A stretch of 13,322 nt of DNA, from the NCBI GenBank assembly GCA_033721915.1, contig JAWWAC010000072.1, positions 1 through 13,322 on the forward strand, written 5' to 3'. Positions 1 to 7,348 of the stretch are shown one piece after another (within the stretch, counting starts at the first letter, position 1; each line of letters opens with the position of its first letter). The translations under genes and the position numbers were made by a program. The DNA comes from REBR01 sp033721915 (GTDB taxonomy: Bacteria; Pseudomonadota; Gammaproteobacteria; Pseudomonadales; Oleiphilaceae). The notes under the pieces were generated by a model. It had not been told where the DNA came from. It saw nothing but the letters and a program-made list of their open reading frames with translations, and made no database searches.

Positions 1-3000
1 GAGAGGGTGGGGGCGGCCCGGTCCAGGCTGAGGTAGGACAGGCCCACCTGCTGGAGAAAATCCAGCCGGGCGCGGATCTCAGGCAGTATGTCACGGGCAA
101 TGGCCCCTTCCCGCTCGCCCAGGTCCAGCTGCGCGAAGCGCTCGGCGGCGTCTTTCACGGACAGTGCGGTATAGCGGGCGATGTTCCAGTCATTCAGTGT
201 CACCGCCAGTGCCATGGGGTTGAGCCTCTGTCCGTTGCAACGGGTACAGGTGCGTGGCACACCGTCACTGTCCTCCAGCCAGGTGGACTCCTCGCCGGTC
301 TGCTCCTCGTCAAAGCCCGCCATGGCCAGTCCGGTGCCGTAGCAGCCCTGACACCAGCCGTGCCGCGAGTTGTAGGAGAACAGCCTCGGGTCCAGCTCCG
401 GGAAGCTGCGGCCGCAGCCCGGGCAGGCCCGTTCCGTGGAGACAATCTGCTCCCCTTCCGGCGTCACCAGCTTGAGGGTGCCCTGTCCGAAGGACAGTGC
501 CTGGCGGATCAGGCTTTCGAGATTCCGGGATTCCCCGGGAGTCACTTTGACGGTGCCCACCGGCAGATCAATGTCGTGCTCCTGGTGCCGGGCCAGCCTC
601 GGCCAGTTGTCCGTGGGCAGGTATTCCCCGTCCACACGCAGTGTGTCAAAGCCTTTCTTGCCGGCCCAGGTGGCCAGGTCCGTGTAATAGCCCTTGCGGG
701 CGACCACCATGGGGGCCAGCAGTGTCACGGACTGGCCCCGGGATTCCTTCATGATGCGGGTGTGGATGGCCTCCGGTGTCTGTGCCTCGATGGGCACCTG
801 GCACTCAGGGCAATGCTGCGTGCCCAGCTTGACGAACATCAGCCGCAGGAAGTGGTACAGCTCGGTCATGGTGGCCACGGTGCTCTTGCGGCCACCCCGG
901 CTGGTGCGCTGCTCGATGGCCACGGTGGGGGGAATGCCGAAGACCGCATCCACATCCGGCCTTGAGGCGGGCTGCACAAACTGCCGGGCGTAGGCGTTGA
1001 GGGACTCCAGGTAACGCCTCTGGCCCTCGTTAAAGACAATATCAAAGGCCACGGTGCTCTTTCCGGAGCCGGACAGTCCGGTGATCACCGTCATGCGGTT
1101 GCGTGGAATGGACAGATCGATGTTCCGCAGGTTGTGCTCACGGGCCTGGTGGATGGTGATGGCCTGCTCCAGTACCGGGCGCGGCGGTGTCTTGGCCGGG
1201 TCCGGCAGCACGCCCTGCTGGTGTGAGGCCAGATAGGCTTTCAGTGCCTGTCCCGTGTGGCTGCGGGGCTCGGCCATTATGACCTCCAGGGGCCCCTGTG
1301 CCAGCAGCTCGCCGCCACGGTCACCCCCTTCCGGGCCCATGTCGATCAGCCAGTCCGCGGCGGCCATCACATCCAGATTGTGCTCGATCACCACCAGTGA
1401 GTGGCCCGCTTCGATCAGACGGCGGAAAGCCCCCAGCAGCGTGGCCACATCGTCCAGATGCAGCCCCGTGGTGGGCTCGTCGAACAGGAACAGCAGGTGC
1501 TCCTGATGGCCACGACGACCGGCCGCCCTGGCCAGGTGCCCCGCCAGCTTCAGGCGCTGCGCCTCGCCGCCGGAAAGAGTGGGCACCGGCTGTCCCAGTC
1601 CCATATAGCCCAGCCCCACCGCCTGCAGTGGCTCAAGGCCCCGCAGTACCTCGGGGTAATCGGCAAAGAAGCTCACCGCCTGGTTCACGGACATCTCCAG
1701 CACACCGGCAATGGAGCGTGGGCCGCTGTCGCAGCCCACGGACGGTGGCAGTGTGACTTCCAGAATCTCGGGCCGGTAGCGGCGACCGTCACAGTCGGCG
1801 CAGCGCAGGAAGATATCACTGAGAAACTGCATCTCCACCCGCTCAAAGCCGTTGCCGCCACAGGCCGGGCAGCGCCCCTTGCCGGCGTTGAAGCTGAAGG
1901 TGCCCAGCGTGTAGCCACGCTCCTTCGCCTCTGGCAGCGCGGTAAAGACCTTGCGGATGGCGTCGAAGGCACCCACGTAGCTGGCCGGTGTGGAACGGGT
2001 GGTGCGGCCTATGGCGGACTGGTCGATCAGCACCGCGTCGTAGATCAGCTCGTGGCCCTCCAGCCCTTCATGGGCCCCGGGCAGATCCCCGGGGCGGCCC
2101 TTGAGTTCCGCCAGGCTGCGGTAGAGCACATCCTCCATGAGTGTGGACTTGCCGGAACCGCTGACACCGGTGACCACCACCATGCGGTGCAGTGGCAGAT
2201 CCAGGTCCACACCACGGAGGTTGTGCTCACTGGCGCCCCGGATACGAATGCACTGGTCCGGCTCCGGCGGGGCCATGGGGGCGTGGCGCTGATCCACAGG
2301 GACCACCTGGCGGCGGCCATTGAGGTAGTCGGCGGTGAGGCTCTGGCTGTCCGCCAGAAGCTGTGCGGGGCTGCCCTGGAACACGATCTGGCCGCCCTGC
2401 TCCCCCGGCCCCGGCCCCATGTCCAGCACCCGGTCGGCGGCCAGCATCACCTGGGGGTCGTGCTCCACCACCAGCAGTGTGTTGCCCGCATCCCGCAGAC
2501 GGTGCATGACCTGGATAATGCGGTCCATGTCCCTGGGGTGCAGGCCGATGCTGGGCTCGTCCAGCACAAACAGGGTGTTCACCAGTGAGGTGCCCAGTGC
2601 CGTTGTCAGGTTGATACGCTGCACCTCGCCACCGGAGAGGGTGCGTGACTGGCGGTTGAGTGTGAGGTAATCCAGCCCCACGGACACCAGGTAATCCAGC
2701 CGTGCCCGCACGGCCTCCAGCAGCAGGTCCGAGGCTTCGTCCAGTGGCGATGGCAGTTCGATGCCCTGGAACAGGGTGCGCACACGGCCCAGTGGCAGGT
2801 TCATGAGGTCCGCCATGTTCAGCCCGGGCAGCCGCTCCAGTGTGGCCTGGTCCAAGGCCAAGCCGGCGGGGCGGAATCGCAGCGACGGTTCCAGCACCCG
2901 GTCCGCGTCGGCCCCGGAGCCCACCCGCCAGAGCAGTGACTCGGGCTTGAGCCGTGCCCCGTGGCAGGCGGGGCATTCATCGTAGGAGCGGTAGCGAGAG

Positions 3001-4202
3001 AGCAGCACCCGGATGTGCATCTTGTAGGACTTGCCTTCCAGGTACTCAAAGAAGCGCCGCACCCCGTACCAGCCGCCATTGTGGCTGTTCCAGCTCCAGT
3101 CCCGGTCCCCTTCCCGCACCCACTGGCGCTCCTCTTCCTCCAGATCCTGCCAGGGAACGTCCGTGGCCACACCACGGCGCTTCGCGTGCAGCATCAGGTC
3201 CCGCTGGCACTCCTTGTAGCTCTCGGTCTGCCAGGGTTTGACCACCCCCTCGGACAGGCTTTTGTCCGGCTCCGGCACCACAAGACGGAAATCAATGCCC
3301 ATGACACGGCCAAAGCCACGGCATTCCTCGCAGGCCCCCATGGGGGAATTGAAGGAGAAGGAGTTGGCGATGGGGTCGCTGTAATCCCGGTCGCACTTCG
3401 GGCAGTGCAGCGCGCTGGAGAAACGCAACCGCTCCAGGGGCGCCCGGTCCTCGTCCAGCAGCTGCACGCTCAAATGCCCCTGCCCGGCCTTCAGTGCCGC
3501 CTCCACCGCCTCGGTGATGCGGTCTTTCTTGTCCGGCTCCAGCCGCAGCCGGTCCTGTGTGACACGAAGCCGTGAGGCATCGATGGTGTCCACGCGGGTA
3601 TAACCCTGACGGTCCAGCTCGGCGATCATCTTCTCCGGTGACAGGTCACCGCTTAAGGGCACGTCGAACTGGAACAGGGCCCGCAGGCCGGGGGCTTCCG
3701 ACAACAGCGTCTCCACAATGCTCTCAGGGCTGTCGCGGCGCACCTCGTCACCGCAGCCCTGGCAGTAGAGCCGCGCGGCTCTGGCAAACAGCAGCTTCAG
3801 GTGGTCGTTCAGCTCGGTCATGGTGCCCACGGTGGAGCGGGAACTGCGCACCGGGTTGGTCTGGTCAATGGCGATGGCCGGTGGAATGCCTTCGATGGCG
3901 TCCACCGCCGGTTTGTCCATGCGGTCCAGAAACTGCCGTGCGTAGGGGGAGAAGGTCTCCACATAACGCCTCTGCCCTTCCGCATAGATGGTGTCAAAGG
4001 CCAGTGAGGACTTGCCGCAACCGCTGGGACCGGTAATCACCGTCATCTGCCCCAGTGGCAGTTCCAGATCCAGGTTCTTGAGATTGTTCTGGCGGGCGCC
4101 CCGCAGGCGGATCACTTCGTGGGCGGGCTCAGGGGACGTCGCCCCGGTGGCCTCAGGGGGGTTGATCTGGGTGTTCTCTTCTGGCCGGGAATCGTTGGTC
4201 AT
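1..4202 (-). CDS. uvrA: Double-length UvrA-type excinuclease ATPase (tandem fusion), C-terminus beyond window
   Basis: UvrA is the DNA-damage-sensing ABC ATPase of nucleotide excision repair in the cytoplasm; it normally loads UvrB. One frame stays open for 1400 codons from an ATG at 4202. Copy 1 is a full UvrA: Walker A GPSGCGKSS (about residue 58), the UvrA region MTELNDHLKLLFARA, a first CxxC zinc module, signature LSGGEVQRINL (522), Walker B LFVLDEPSIGLH (543-554), second Walker A GVSGSGKST (679), zinc finger C778/C781/C801/C804, signature LSGGEAQRLKL (876) and LFLFDEPTTGLH. A second UvrA then begins: Walker A GLSGSGKST (1042), EGQRRYLESLNAYARQF, MTELYHFLRLMFVKLG and CPGCGRSF. The window ends just as its LSGGE signature should start. 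Canonical UvrA is about 940 residues, so this protein should reach roughly 1,800. No strong Shine-Dalgarno precedes the start. It is probably a paralogue rather than the housekeeping UvrA; double-length UvrA proteins are, to my recollection, annotated in other Proteobacteria. Confidence 0.95.
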   Translation of the reverse strand, partial: MTNDSRPEENTQINPPEATGATSPEPAHEVIRLRGARQNNLKNLDLELPLGQMTVITGPSGCGKSSLAFDTIYAEGQRRYVETFSPYARQFLDRMDKPAVDAIEGIPPAIAIDQTNPVRSSRSTVGTMTELNDHLKLLFARAARLYCQGCGDEVRRDSPESIVETLLSEAPGLRALFQFDVPLSGDLSPEKMIAELDRQGYTRVDTIDASRLRVTQDRLRLEPDKKDRITEAVEAALKAGQGHLSVQLLDEDRAPLERLRFSSALHCPKCDRDYSDPIANSFSFNSPMGACEECRGFGRVMGIDFRLVVPEPDKSLSEGVVKPWQTESYKECQRDLMLHAKRRGVATDVPWQDLEEEERQWVREGDRDWSWNSHNGGWYGVRRFFEYLEGKSYKMHIRVLLSRYRSYDECPACHGARLKPESLLWRVGSGADADRVLEPSLRFRPAGLALDQATLERLPGLNMADLMNLPLGRVRTLFQGIELPSPLDEASDLLLEAVRARLDYLVSVGLDYLTLNRQSRTLSGGEVQRINLTTALGTSLVNTLFVLDEPSIGLHPRDMDRIIQVMHRLRDAGNTLLVVEHDPQVMLAADRVLDMGPGPGEQGGQIVFQGSPAQLLADSQSLTADYLNGRRQVVPVDQRHAPMAPPEPDQCIRIRGASEHNLRGVDLDLPLHRMVVVTGVSGSGKSTLMEDVLYRSLAELKGRPGDLPGAHEGLEGHELIYDAVLIDQSAIGRTTRSTPASYVGAFDAIRKVFTALPEAKERGYTLGTFSFNAGKGRCPACGGNGFERVEMQFLSDIFLRCADCDGRRYRPEILEVTLPPSVGCDSGPRSIAGVLEMSVNQAVSFFADYPEVLRGLEPLQAVGLGYMGLGQPVPTLSGGEAQRLKLAGHLARAAGRRGHQEHLLFLFDEPTTGLHLDDVATLLGAFRRLIEAGHSLVVIEHNLDVMAAADWLIDMGPEGGDRGGELLAQGPLEVIMAEPRSHTGQALKAYLASHQQGVLPDPAKTPPRPVLEQAITIHQAREHNLRNIDLSIPRNRMTVITGLSGSGKSTVAFDIVFNEGQRRYLESLNAYARQFVQPASRPDVDAVFGIPPTVAIEQRTSRGGRKSTVATMTELYHFLRLMFVKLGTQHCPECQVPIEAQTPEAIHTRIMKESRGQSVTLLAPMVVARKGYYTDLATWAGKKGFDTLRVDGEYLPTDNWPRLARHQEHDIDLPVGTVKVTPGESRNLESLIRQALSFGQGTLKLVTPEGEQIVSTERACPGCGRSFPELDPRLFSYNSRHGWCQGCYGTGLAMAGFDEEQTGEESTWLEDSDGVPRTCTRCNGQRLNPMALAVTLNDWNIARYTALSVKDAAERFAQLDLGEREGAIARDILPEIRARLDFLQQVGLSYLSLDRAAPTL

Positions 4203-4240
4203 GAGGTCTGCAGTCGTTGAGCCTGGGTGAAATGACAGAG

Positions 4241-4246
4241 ATTATG
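4241..4246 (-). promoter_or_regulatory. Possible -10 element for the uvrA-like gene
   Basis: On the minus strand this reads CATAAT, a 5/6 match to TATAAT, about 40 bases upstream of the ATG at 4202. No convincing -35 lies at normal spacing, so this is a weak call. No LexA/SOS box (CTGT-N8-ACAG) was seen in the 4203-4408 intergenic region. Confidence 0.3.
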
Positions 4247-4348
4247 TTACCCGGTCATACGGACAGGTCGAGTCCCTCGGACCAGCTCACTGGATTACTG
4301 TGGCATCTGACTGATATTGGTAATGCCATTATTGGAGATTTTTGCCTG

Positions 4349-4362
4349 GCCTGTGCACAGGC
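4349..4362. promoter_or_regulatory. Perfect 14-bp palindrome GCCTGTGCACAGGC, candidate operator
   Basis: The sequence is its own reverse complement and lies 46 bases upstream of the vapB-like start, just 3' of a TTGCCT hexamer (4343-4348) that could be a -35. A second small inverted repeat, TAATG-C-CATTA, sits at 4321-4331. VapB/AbrB-fold antitoxins typically bind palindromes in their own promoters, so autoregulation is a reasonable inference. Binding is not shown by the sequence. Confidence 0.4.
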
Positions 4363-4408
4363 TGGGCGCTAAAGTTTCAAAAAGGCTCTGTACCAGGGAG
4401 GTGCAAAC

Positions 4409-4639
4409 ATGCGCACTGTTTCCATTTTCAAAAACGGTACGGATCAGGTCGTCTCCATACCGGCTGACATGGCCTATGTCGGCATAAGAGAGCTGGAGAT
4501 CTTCCGGGAGGGGGATGTCATCACGCTACGCCCTGTAAGACCCTCATGGGCATCCCTTTCCGAACAGCCAAGGGCGGATGCCGATTTCCTTAAAGAGCGC
4601 ACTGTGGTGGTCCCTGACCAGGAGCGCTTTCATCTTTGA
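4409..4639 (+). CDS. vapB: VapB-type (AbrB/SpoVT fold) antitoxin, orphan
   Basis: This 76-residue protein begins MRTVSIFKNGTDQVVSIP, the N-terminal swapped-hairpin DNA-binding strand pattern of VapB antitoxins in the AbrB/MazE/SpoVT superfamily. It continues with the family's ELEIFREGDVITLRPVRPSW core (residues 28-48). The C-terminal part (ADADFLKERTVVVPDQERF) matches the usual toxin-wrapping tail. The start is firm: GGGAGGTG at 4397-4404 precedes the ATG. In its family the gene is normally followed at once, often with overlap, by vapC encoding a PIN-domain tRNA/rRNA endonuclease. Here only 48 bases separate its TGA from the end of modC on the other strand, so no toxin fits. It could be a decaying remnant, an antitoxin acting against a toxin elsewhere, or a standalone regulator. 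Confidence 0.85.
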   Translation: MRTVSIFKNGTDQVVSIPADMAYVGIRELEIFREGDVITLRPVRPSWASLSEQPRADADFLKERTVVVPDQERFHL

Positions 4640-4687
4640 CTGGGTGCGACTTCATTAAGGGAATTGTTAAACCACCTCGTCGCCGGC

Positions 4688-5755
4688 TCAGTCCAGGCTG
4701 ACGCTTTTGACCAGTGCATGGACGGGCTGGCCCGGGGCCAGTGACAGGCGCTGGCAGGACTGGCGGGTTATGCGGGAGAGCAGCCGCTGGCCGTCCATGG
4801 CCAGCTCCACCAGCACATGGCCCGGGTCCGGGTCCCGGTGGATGGCGGCGATGGTCACCGACAGGCAGTTGCTGACACTGGTGTCCACGGGCGGGCTCAG
4901 TGCGATGGCCAGGTCACGGGCCTGCAGCCGCACCCGTTGCAGTGCCCCCGGTGCCAGGTCACGGCGGGAGACCCAGAGTTTTCCGCCGGCACAGGAGAGC
5001 TGTGTCAGATGATATTGGTCGCTGTGGCTGACCACCCGGGCCTCGACAACCGCCGAGGCGTGTTCGCTGTGGGCCAGTGGCAGGTCACTGCGGGTGAGCA
5101 TCTCGTTCAGTGGCCCCTGTGCCAGCACCCGCCCGGATTCCATCAGCACCAGATGGTCCGCAATACGGGCCAGCTCGCGGATATCATGGCTGACATAGAT
5201 CAGTGGAATGGACAGTGTCCTGTGCAGACGCTGCAGGTAAGGCAGGATTTCCGATTTGCTGGCGTCATCCAGTGAAGCCAGTGGCTCGTCCATCAGCAGA
5301 AGACGGGGGCTTCTCAAAAGTGCCCTGGCCATGGCCACACGCTGTCTCTGCCCCCCGGAGAGTTGCCAGGGACGGCGCTCCAGCAATGACTCCAGCCCCA
5401 TCATCGCCACCGTCTCCGGCAGGCTCACGGTTCTGCGATCCGGTGCCAGGCGGCGCTGGCCATACAGCAGGTTGCGTCGCACCGTGAGATGGGGAAAGAG
5501 GCTGGACTCCTGGAACACCATGGCCAGGGGGCGGCGATGCACCGGCAGACAATGCCCCGGTGACTGCCAGGACTCCCCCATGAAGCGCACATGCCCGTCC
5601 GGCGCCTTCTCAAGACCGGACAGGCAGCGCAGCAGCGTGGTCTTGCCACAACCGGAGGGGCCGTACAGGGCTGTGACGCCGCTGGCGGGCAGGTTCAGAT
5701 CCAGATCCAGTGAGAAACCCTCCCGATGCAGCTTCAATGACACTTCCAGGCTCAA
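4688..5755 (-). CDS. modC: Molybdate ABC transporter ATP-binding protein ModC
   Basis: ModC is the cytoplasmic ATPase that powers molybdate (and tungstate) import through ModB. The 355-residue protein carries Walker A GPSGCGKTT (32-40), Q-loop MVFQESS (79-85), signature LSGGQRQRV (132-140), Walker B LLLMDEP (152-158), D-loop SLDD and the switch histidine H190 in YVSHD. The C-terminal region from about 291 has the TOBE/Mop-type oxyanion-binding pattern (NCLSVTIAAIHRD ... VHALVKSVSLD), which separates ModC from other importer ATPases. The start is TTG at 5755, overlapping the modB stop in the sequence TTGA, with a GGGGG run six bases before it. This implies translational coupling. Length is typical. 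It is the last gene of modABC, and no clear terminator was found before 4640. Confidence 0.95.
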   Translation of the reverse strand: MSLEVSLKLHREGFSLDLDLNLPASGVTALYGPSGCGKTTLLRCLSGLEKAPDGHVRFMGESWQSPGHCLPVHRRPLAMVFQESSLFPHLTVRRNLLYGQRRLAPDRRTVSLPETVAMMGLESLLERRPWQLSGGQRQRVAMARALLRSPRLLLMDEPLASLDDASKSEILPYLQRLHRTLSIPLIYVSHDIRELARIADHLVLMESGRVLAQGPLNEMLTRSDLPLAHSEHASAVVEARVVSHSDQYHLTQLSCAGGKLWVSRRDLAPGALQRVRLQARDLAIALSPPVDTSVSNCLSVTIAAIHRDPDPGHVLVELAMDGQRLLSRITRQSCQRLSLAPGQPVHALVKSVSLD

Positions 5756-6444
5756 TGCGCTACCCCCACCAGACGGAAGCGCCGGTTCAGTGTGTACACC
5801 GCCATCAGCAGAATGAAGGCCATGGCCATCAGCAACAGGGACAGGCTCTGTGCCGAGGCGTAGTCCATGGCCTCCACATGGTTGTAGATGGCGATGGAAG
5901 CCACCTGGGTTTCACCGGGGATGCTGCCACCGATCATCAGCAACACGCCGAACTCCCCCAGTGTATGGGCAAAGGCCAGCACGGCGGCGGTGACAAAGCC
6001 CCGGGCCGCCAGTGGCATCACAATGGTAAGGAAACGGTCCAGCGGCCCGGCCCCCAGTGTGGCGGCCACCTCCAGGGGGCGTCGCCCCATGCTCTGGAAG
6101 GCATTCTGCATGGGCTGAACGGCAAAGGGCAGTGAATACACCATGGAGCCGATCACCAGCCCGGTAAAGGTAAAGGCCAGGTGGCCGATGCCCAACTGCT
6201 CCAGAAAGCCCCCCACAGCCCCCCTTGGGCCCAGCAGAATCAGCAGGTAGAAACCGATCACTGTGGGAGGCAGTACCAGCGGCATGGCCACCAGTGCCTC
6301 CACCACCACCTTGAGACGGCGCTGGCTGTGGGCCAGCCACCAGGCCAGAGGCAGACACAGCAGCAACAGCAGCACGGTGCTGATCAGCGCCAGCCTGAGT
6401 GTCAGTTGCAGTGCAATCCAGTCGCCATCGCTGATGGAGAACAT
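5752..6444 (-). CDS. modB: Molybdate ABC transporter permease ModB
   Basis: This is the inner-membrane channel subunit of the molybdate importer, working as a dimer with ModC on the cytoplasmic side. The 230-residue protein shows about five hydrophobic spans (about 12-37, 50-72, 88-108, 141-163 and 199-218). It has the EAA coupling motif EVAATLGAGPLDRFLTIVMP (125-144) that contacts the ATPase, and the conserved ModB stretch LPPTVIGFYLL. HTLGEFGVLLMIGG (160-173) is also characteristic. The ATG at 6442-6444 is preceded by an AGGACGG Shine-Dalgarno. The gene lies 31 bases downstream of modA, and its stop overlaps the modC start, so the three form one operon. Confidence 0.95.
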   Translation of the reverse strand: MFSISDGDWIALQLTLRLALISTVLLLLLCLPLAWWLAHSQRRLKVVVEALVAMPLVLPPTVIGFYLLILLGPRGAVGGFLEQLGIGHLAFTFTGLVIGSMVYSLPFAVQPMQNAFQSMGRRPLEVAATLGAGPLDRFLTIVMPLAARGFVTAAVLAFAHTLGEFGVLLMIGGSIPGETQVASIAIYNHVEAMDYASAQSLSLLLMAMAFILLMAVYTLNRRFRLVGVAH

Positions 6445-6475
6445 AATGCCGTCCTGTTTGGGCGGTGGTCAGAGG

Positions 6476-7273
6476 TCAGTCGCTGCCGGGAGGCTCAAAG
6501 CCGTAGGCCTGCAGAAGTCGCCGGCTGGATTCCTGCCGGAAGAAGTCCGCGAAACGCCGCGCCGTGGCATTATCCTTTCCGTGGCTTGTGATCACAAACC
6601 CCTGCTCCAGTGGCTGGTGCAGCCGGGGGTCTATCCTGTGGTAGCTGCCCTCACCGGCCATGGCCGGGCTCAGAACCAGCGACAGGGCGACAATCCCCAG
6701 ATCCGCCGCCCCGCTGTCCGCCATCTGCAGTGTCTGCGCGATGTTCTCGCCGTACACCAGTCGCGGTTGCACCGCCGACCAGACACCGGCGGATTCCAGG
6801 GCCTCACGGGCTCTGGCGCCATAGGGGGCATGGCGGGGGTTGGCCATGGCAATGCGCTCCAGGGCGGGATCGTCCAGATCCGCCAGTGTCATGTCCGTCA
6901 CGTCCAGTGTGCGGCTCCACAGCACCAGACGGCCGCGACCATAGGGCATCACCTCCCCGGCCACCAGGCCGGCCTCTTTCAGGGACATTGGGTAGGCAAT
7001 ATCGGCGGAAAAGTACAGATCAAACGGCGCGCCGTTCTCGATCTGGCTGTGGAAACGCCCCGATGAGCCGTAAACCACCGTCACATCATAATCCGGGTAC
7101 TTGTCCCGGAATTGCTCAAGAATGGCTTCCATGGCAAAGCGCAGATCCGAAGCGGCGGCAATGCGAAGCATCGGCGCGGCCAGTGCGGACTGGCAAACGA
7201 CCGTTGCCAGACACAGCACCAGCGCCAGAATCATCCGGTGATTGCTCTGTAATCCCTTCCACATTGCGGACAT
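6476..7273 (-). CDS. modA: Molybdate-binding periplasmic protein ModA
   Basis: ModA captures molybdate in the periplasm and delivers it to ModBC. A signal peptide (MILALVLCLATVVCQSALA) precedes LRIAAASDLRFAME, the family's N-terminal ligand loop. The ligand-site motifs VYGSSGRF, DLYFSAD, ANPRHAPYGARARE and GENIAQT follow in order. I place the start at the ATG at 7273, preceded by GAGAGGG (7277-7283) at a rather short three-base spacing; the next ATG, at 7264, gives 12 bases. A longer reading from the ATG at 7300 is possible, but that codon sits in the loop of a terminator-like hairpin and has no Shine-Dalgarno. The mature protein is about 233 residues, typical for ModA. It is first in modABC. 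No ModE regulator or molybdenum-cofactor gene is nearby. Confidence 0.93.
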   Translation of the reverse strand: MSAMWKGLQSNHRMILALVLCLATVVCQSALAAPMLRIAAASDLRFAMEAILEQFRDKYPDYDVTVVYGSSGRFHSQIENGAPFDLYFSADIAYPMSLKEAGLVAGEVMPYGRGRLVLWSRTLDVTDMTLADLDDPALERIAMANPRHAPYGARAREALESAGVWSAVQPRLVYGENIAQTLQMADSGAADLGIVALSLVLSPAMAGEGSYHRIDPRLHQPLEQGFVITSHGKDNATARRFADFFRQESSRRLLQAYGFEPPGSD

Positions 7274-7283
7274 TGACCCTCTC

Positions 7284-7308
7284 AAAAACCATTGCGCCAT
7301 CCGGCGCA
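7284..7308 (-). terminator. Hairpin plus U-run after the aconitase gene
   Basis: On the minus strand, TGCGCC-GGAT-GGCGCA forms a 6-bp stem with a 4-base loop (7293-7308), followed after a short ATGG by TTTTT (7284-7288). It lies 41 bases past the aconitase stop and ends directly before the modA ribosome-binding site, so it can separate acn from modABC or act as an attenuator. The stem is short, so read-through is plausible. Confidence 0.6.
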
Positions 7309-7348
7309 GTGAACCTGGCGACCAGGGCCGAATTACCCGAGCGGCACA

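Noticed and set aside
1401..2588. Long plus-strand open frame (395 codons) and others at 360-965 and 2961-3575
   Set aside because: They lie antisense to highly conserved UvrA motifs, are unusually rich in His, Gly and Gln as expected of shadow frames, and match no family.
4349..4362. SOS (LexA) box for the uvrA-like gene
   Set aside because: CTGT and ACAG are present but only two bases apart; the LexA site needs about eight. No other match was seen upstream of the gene.
4640..4687. Remnant of a vapC toxin after vapB
   Set aside because: Only 48 bases are available and no PIN-domain residue pattern is readable in any frame.
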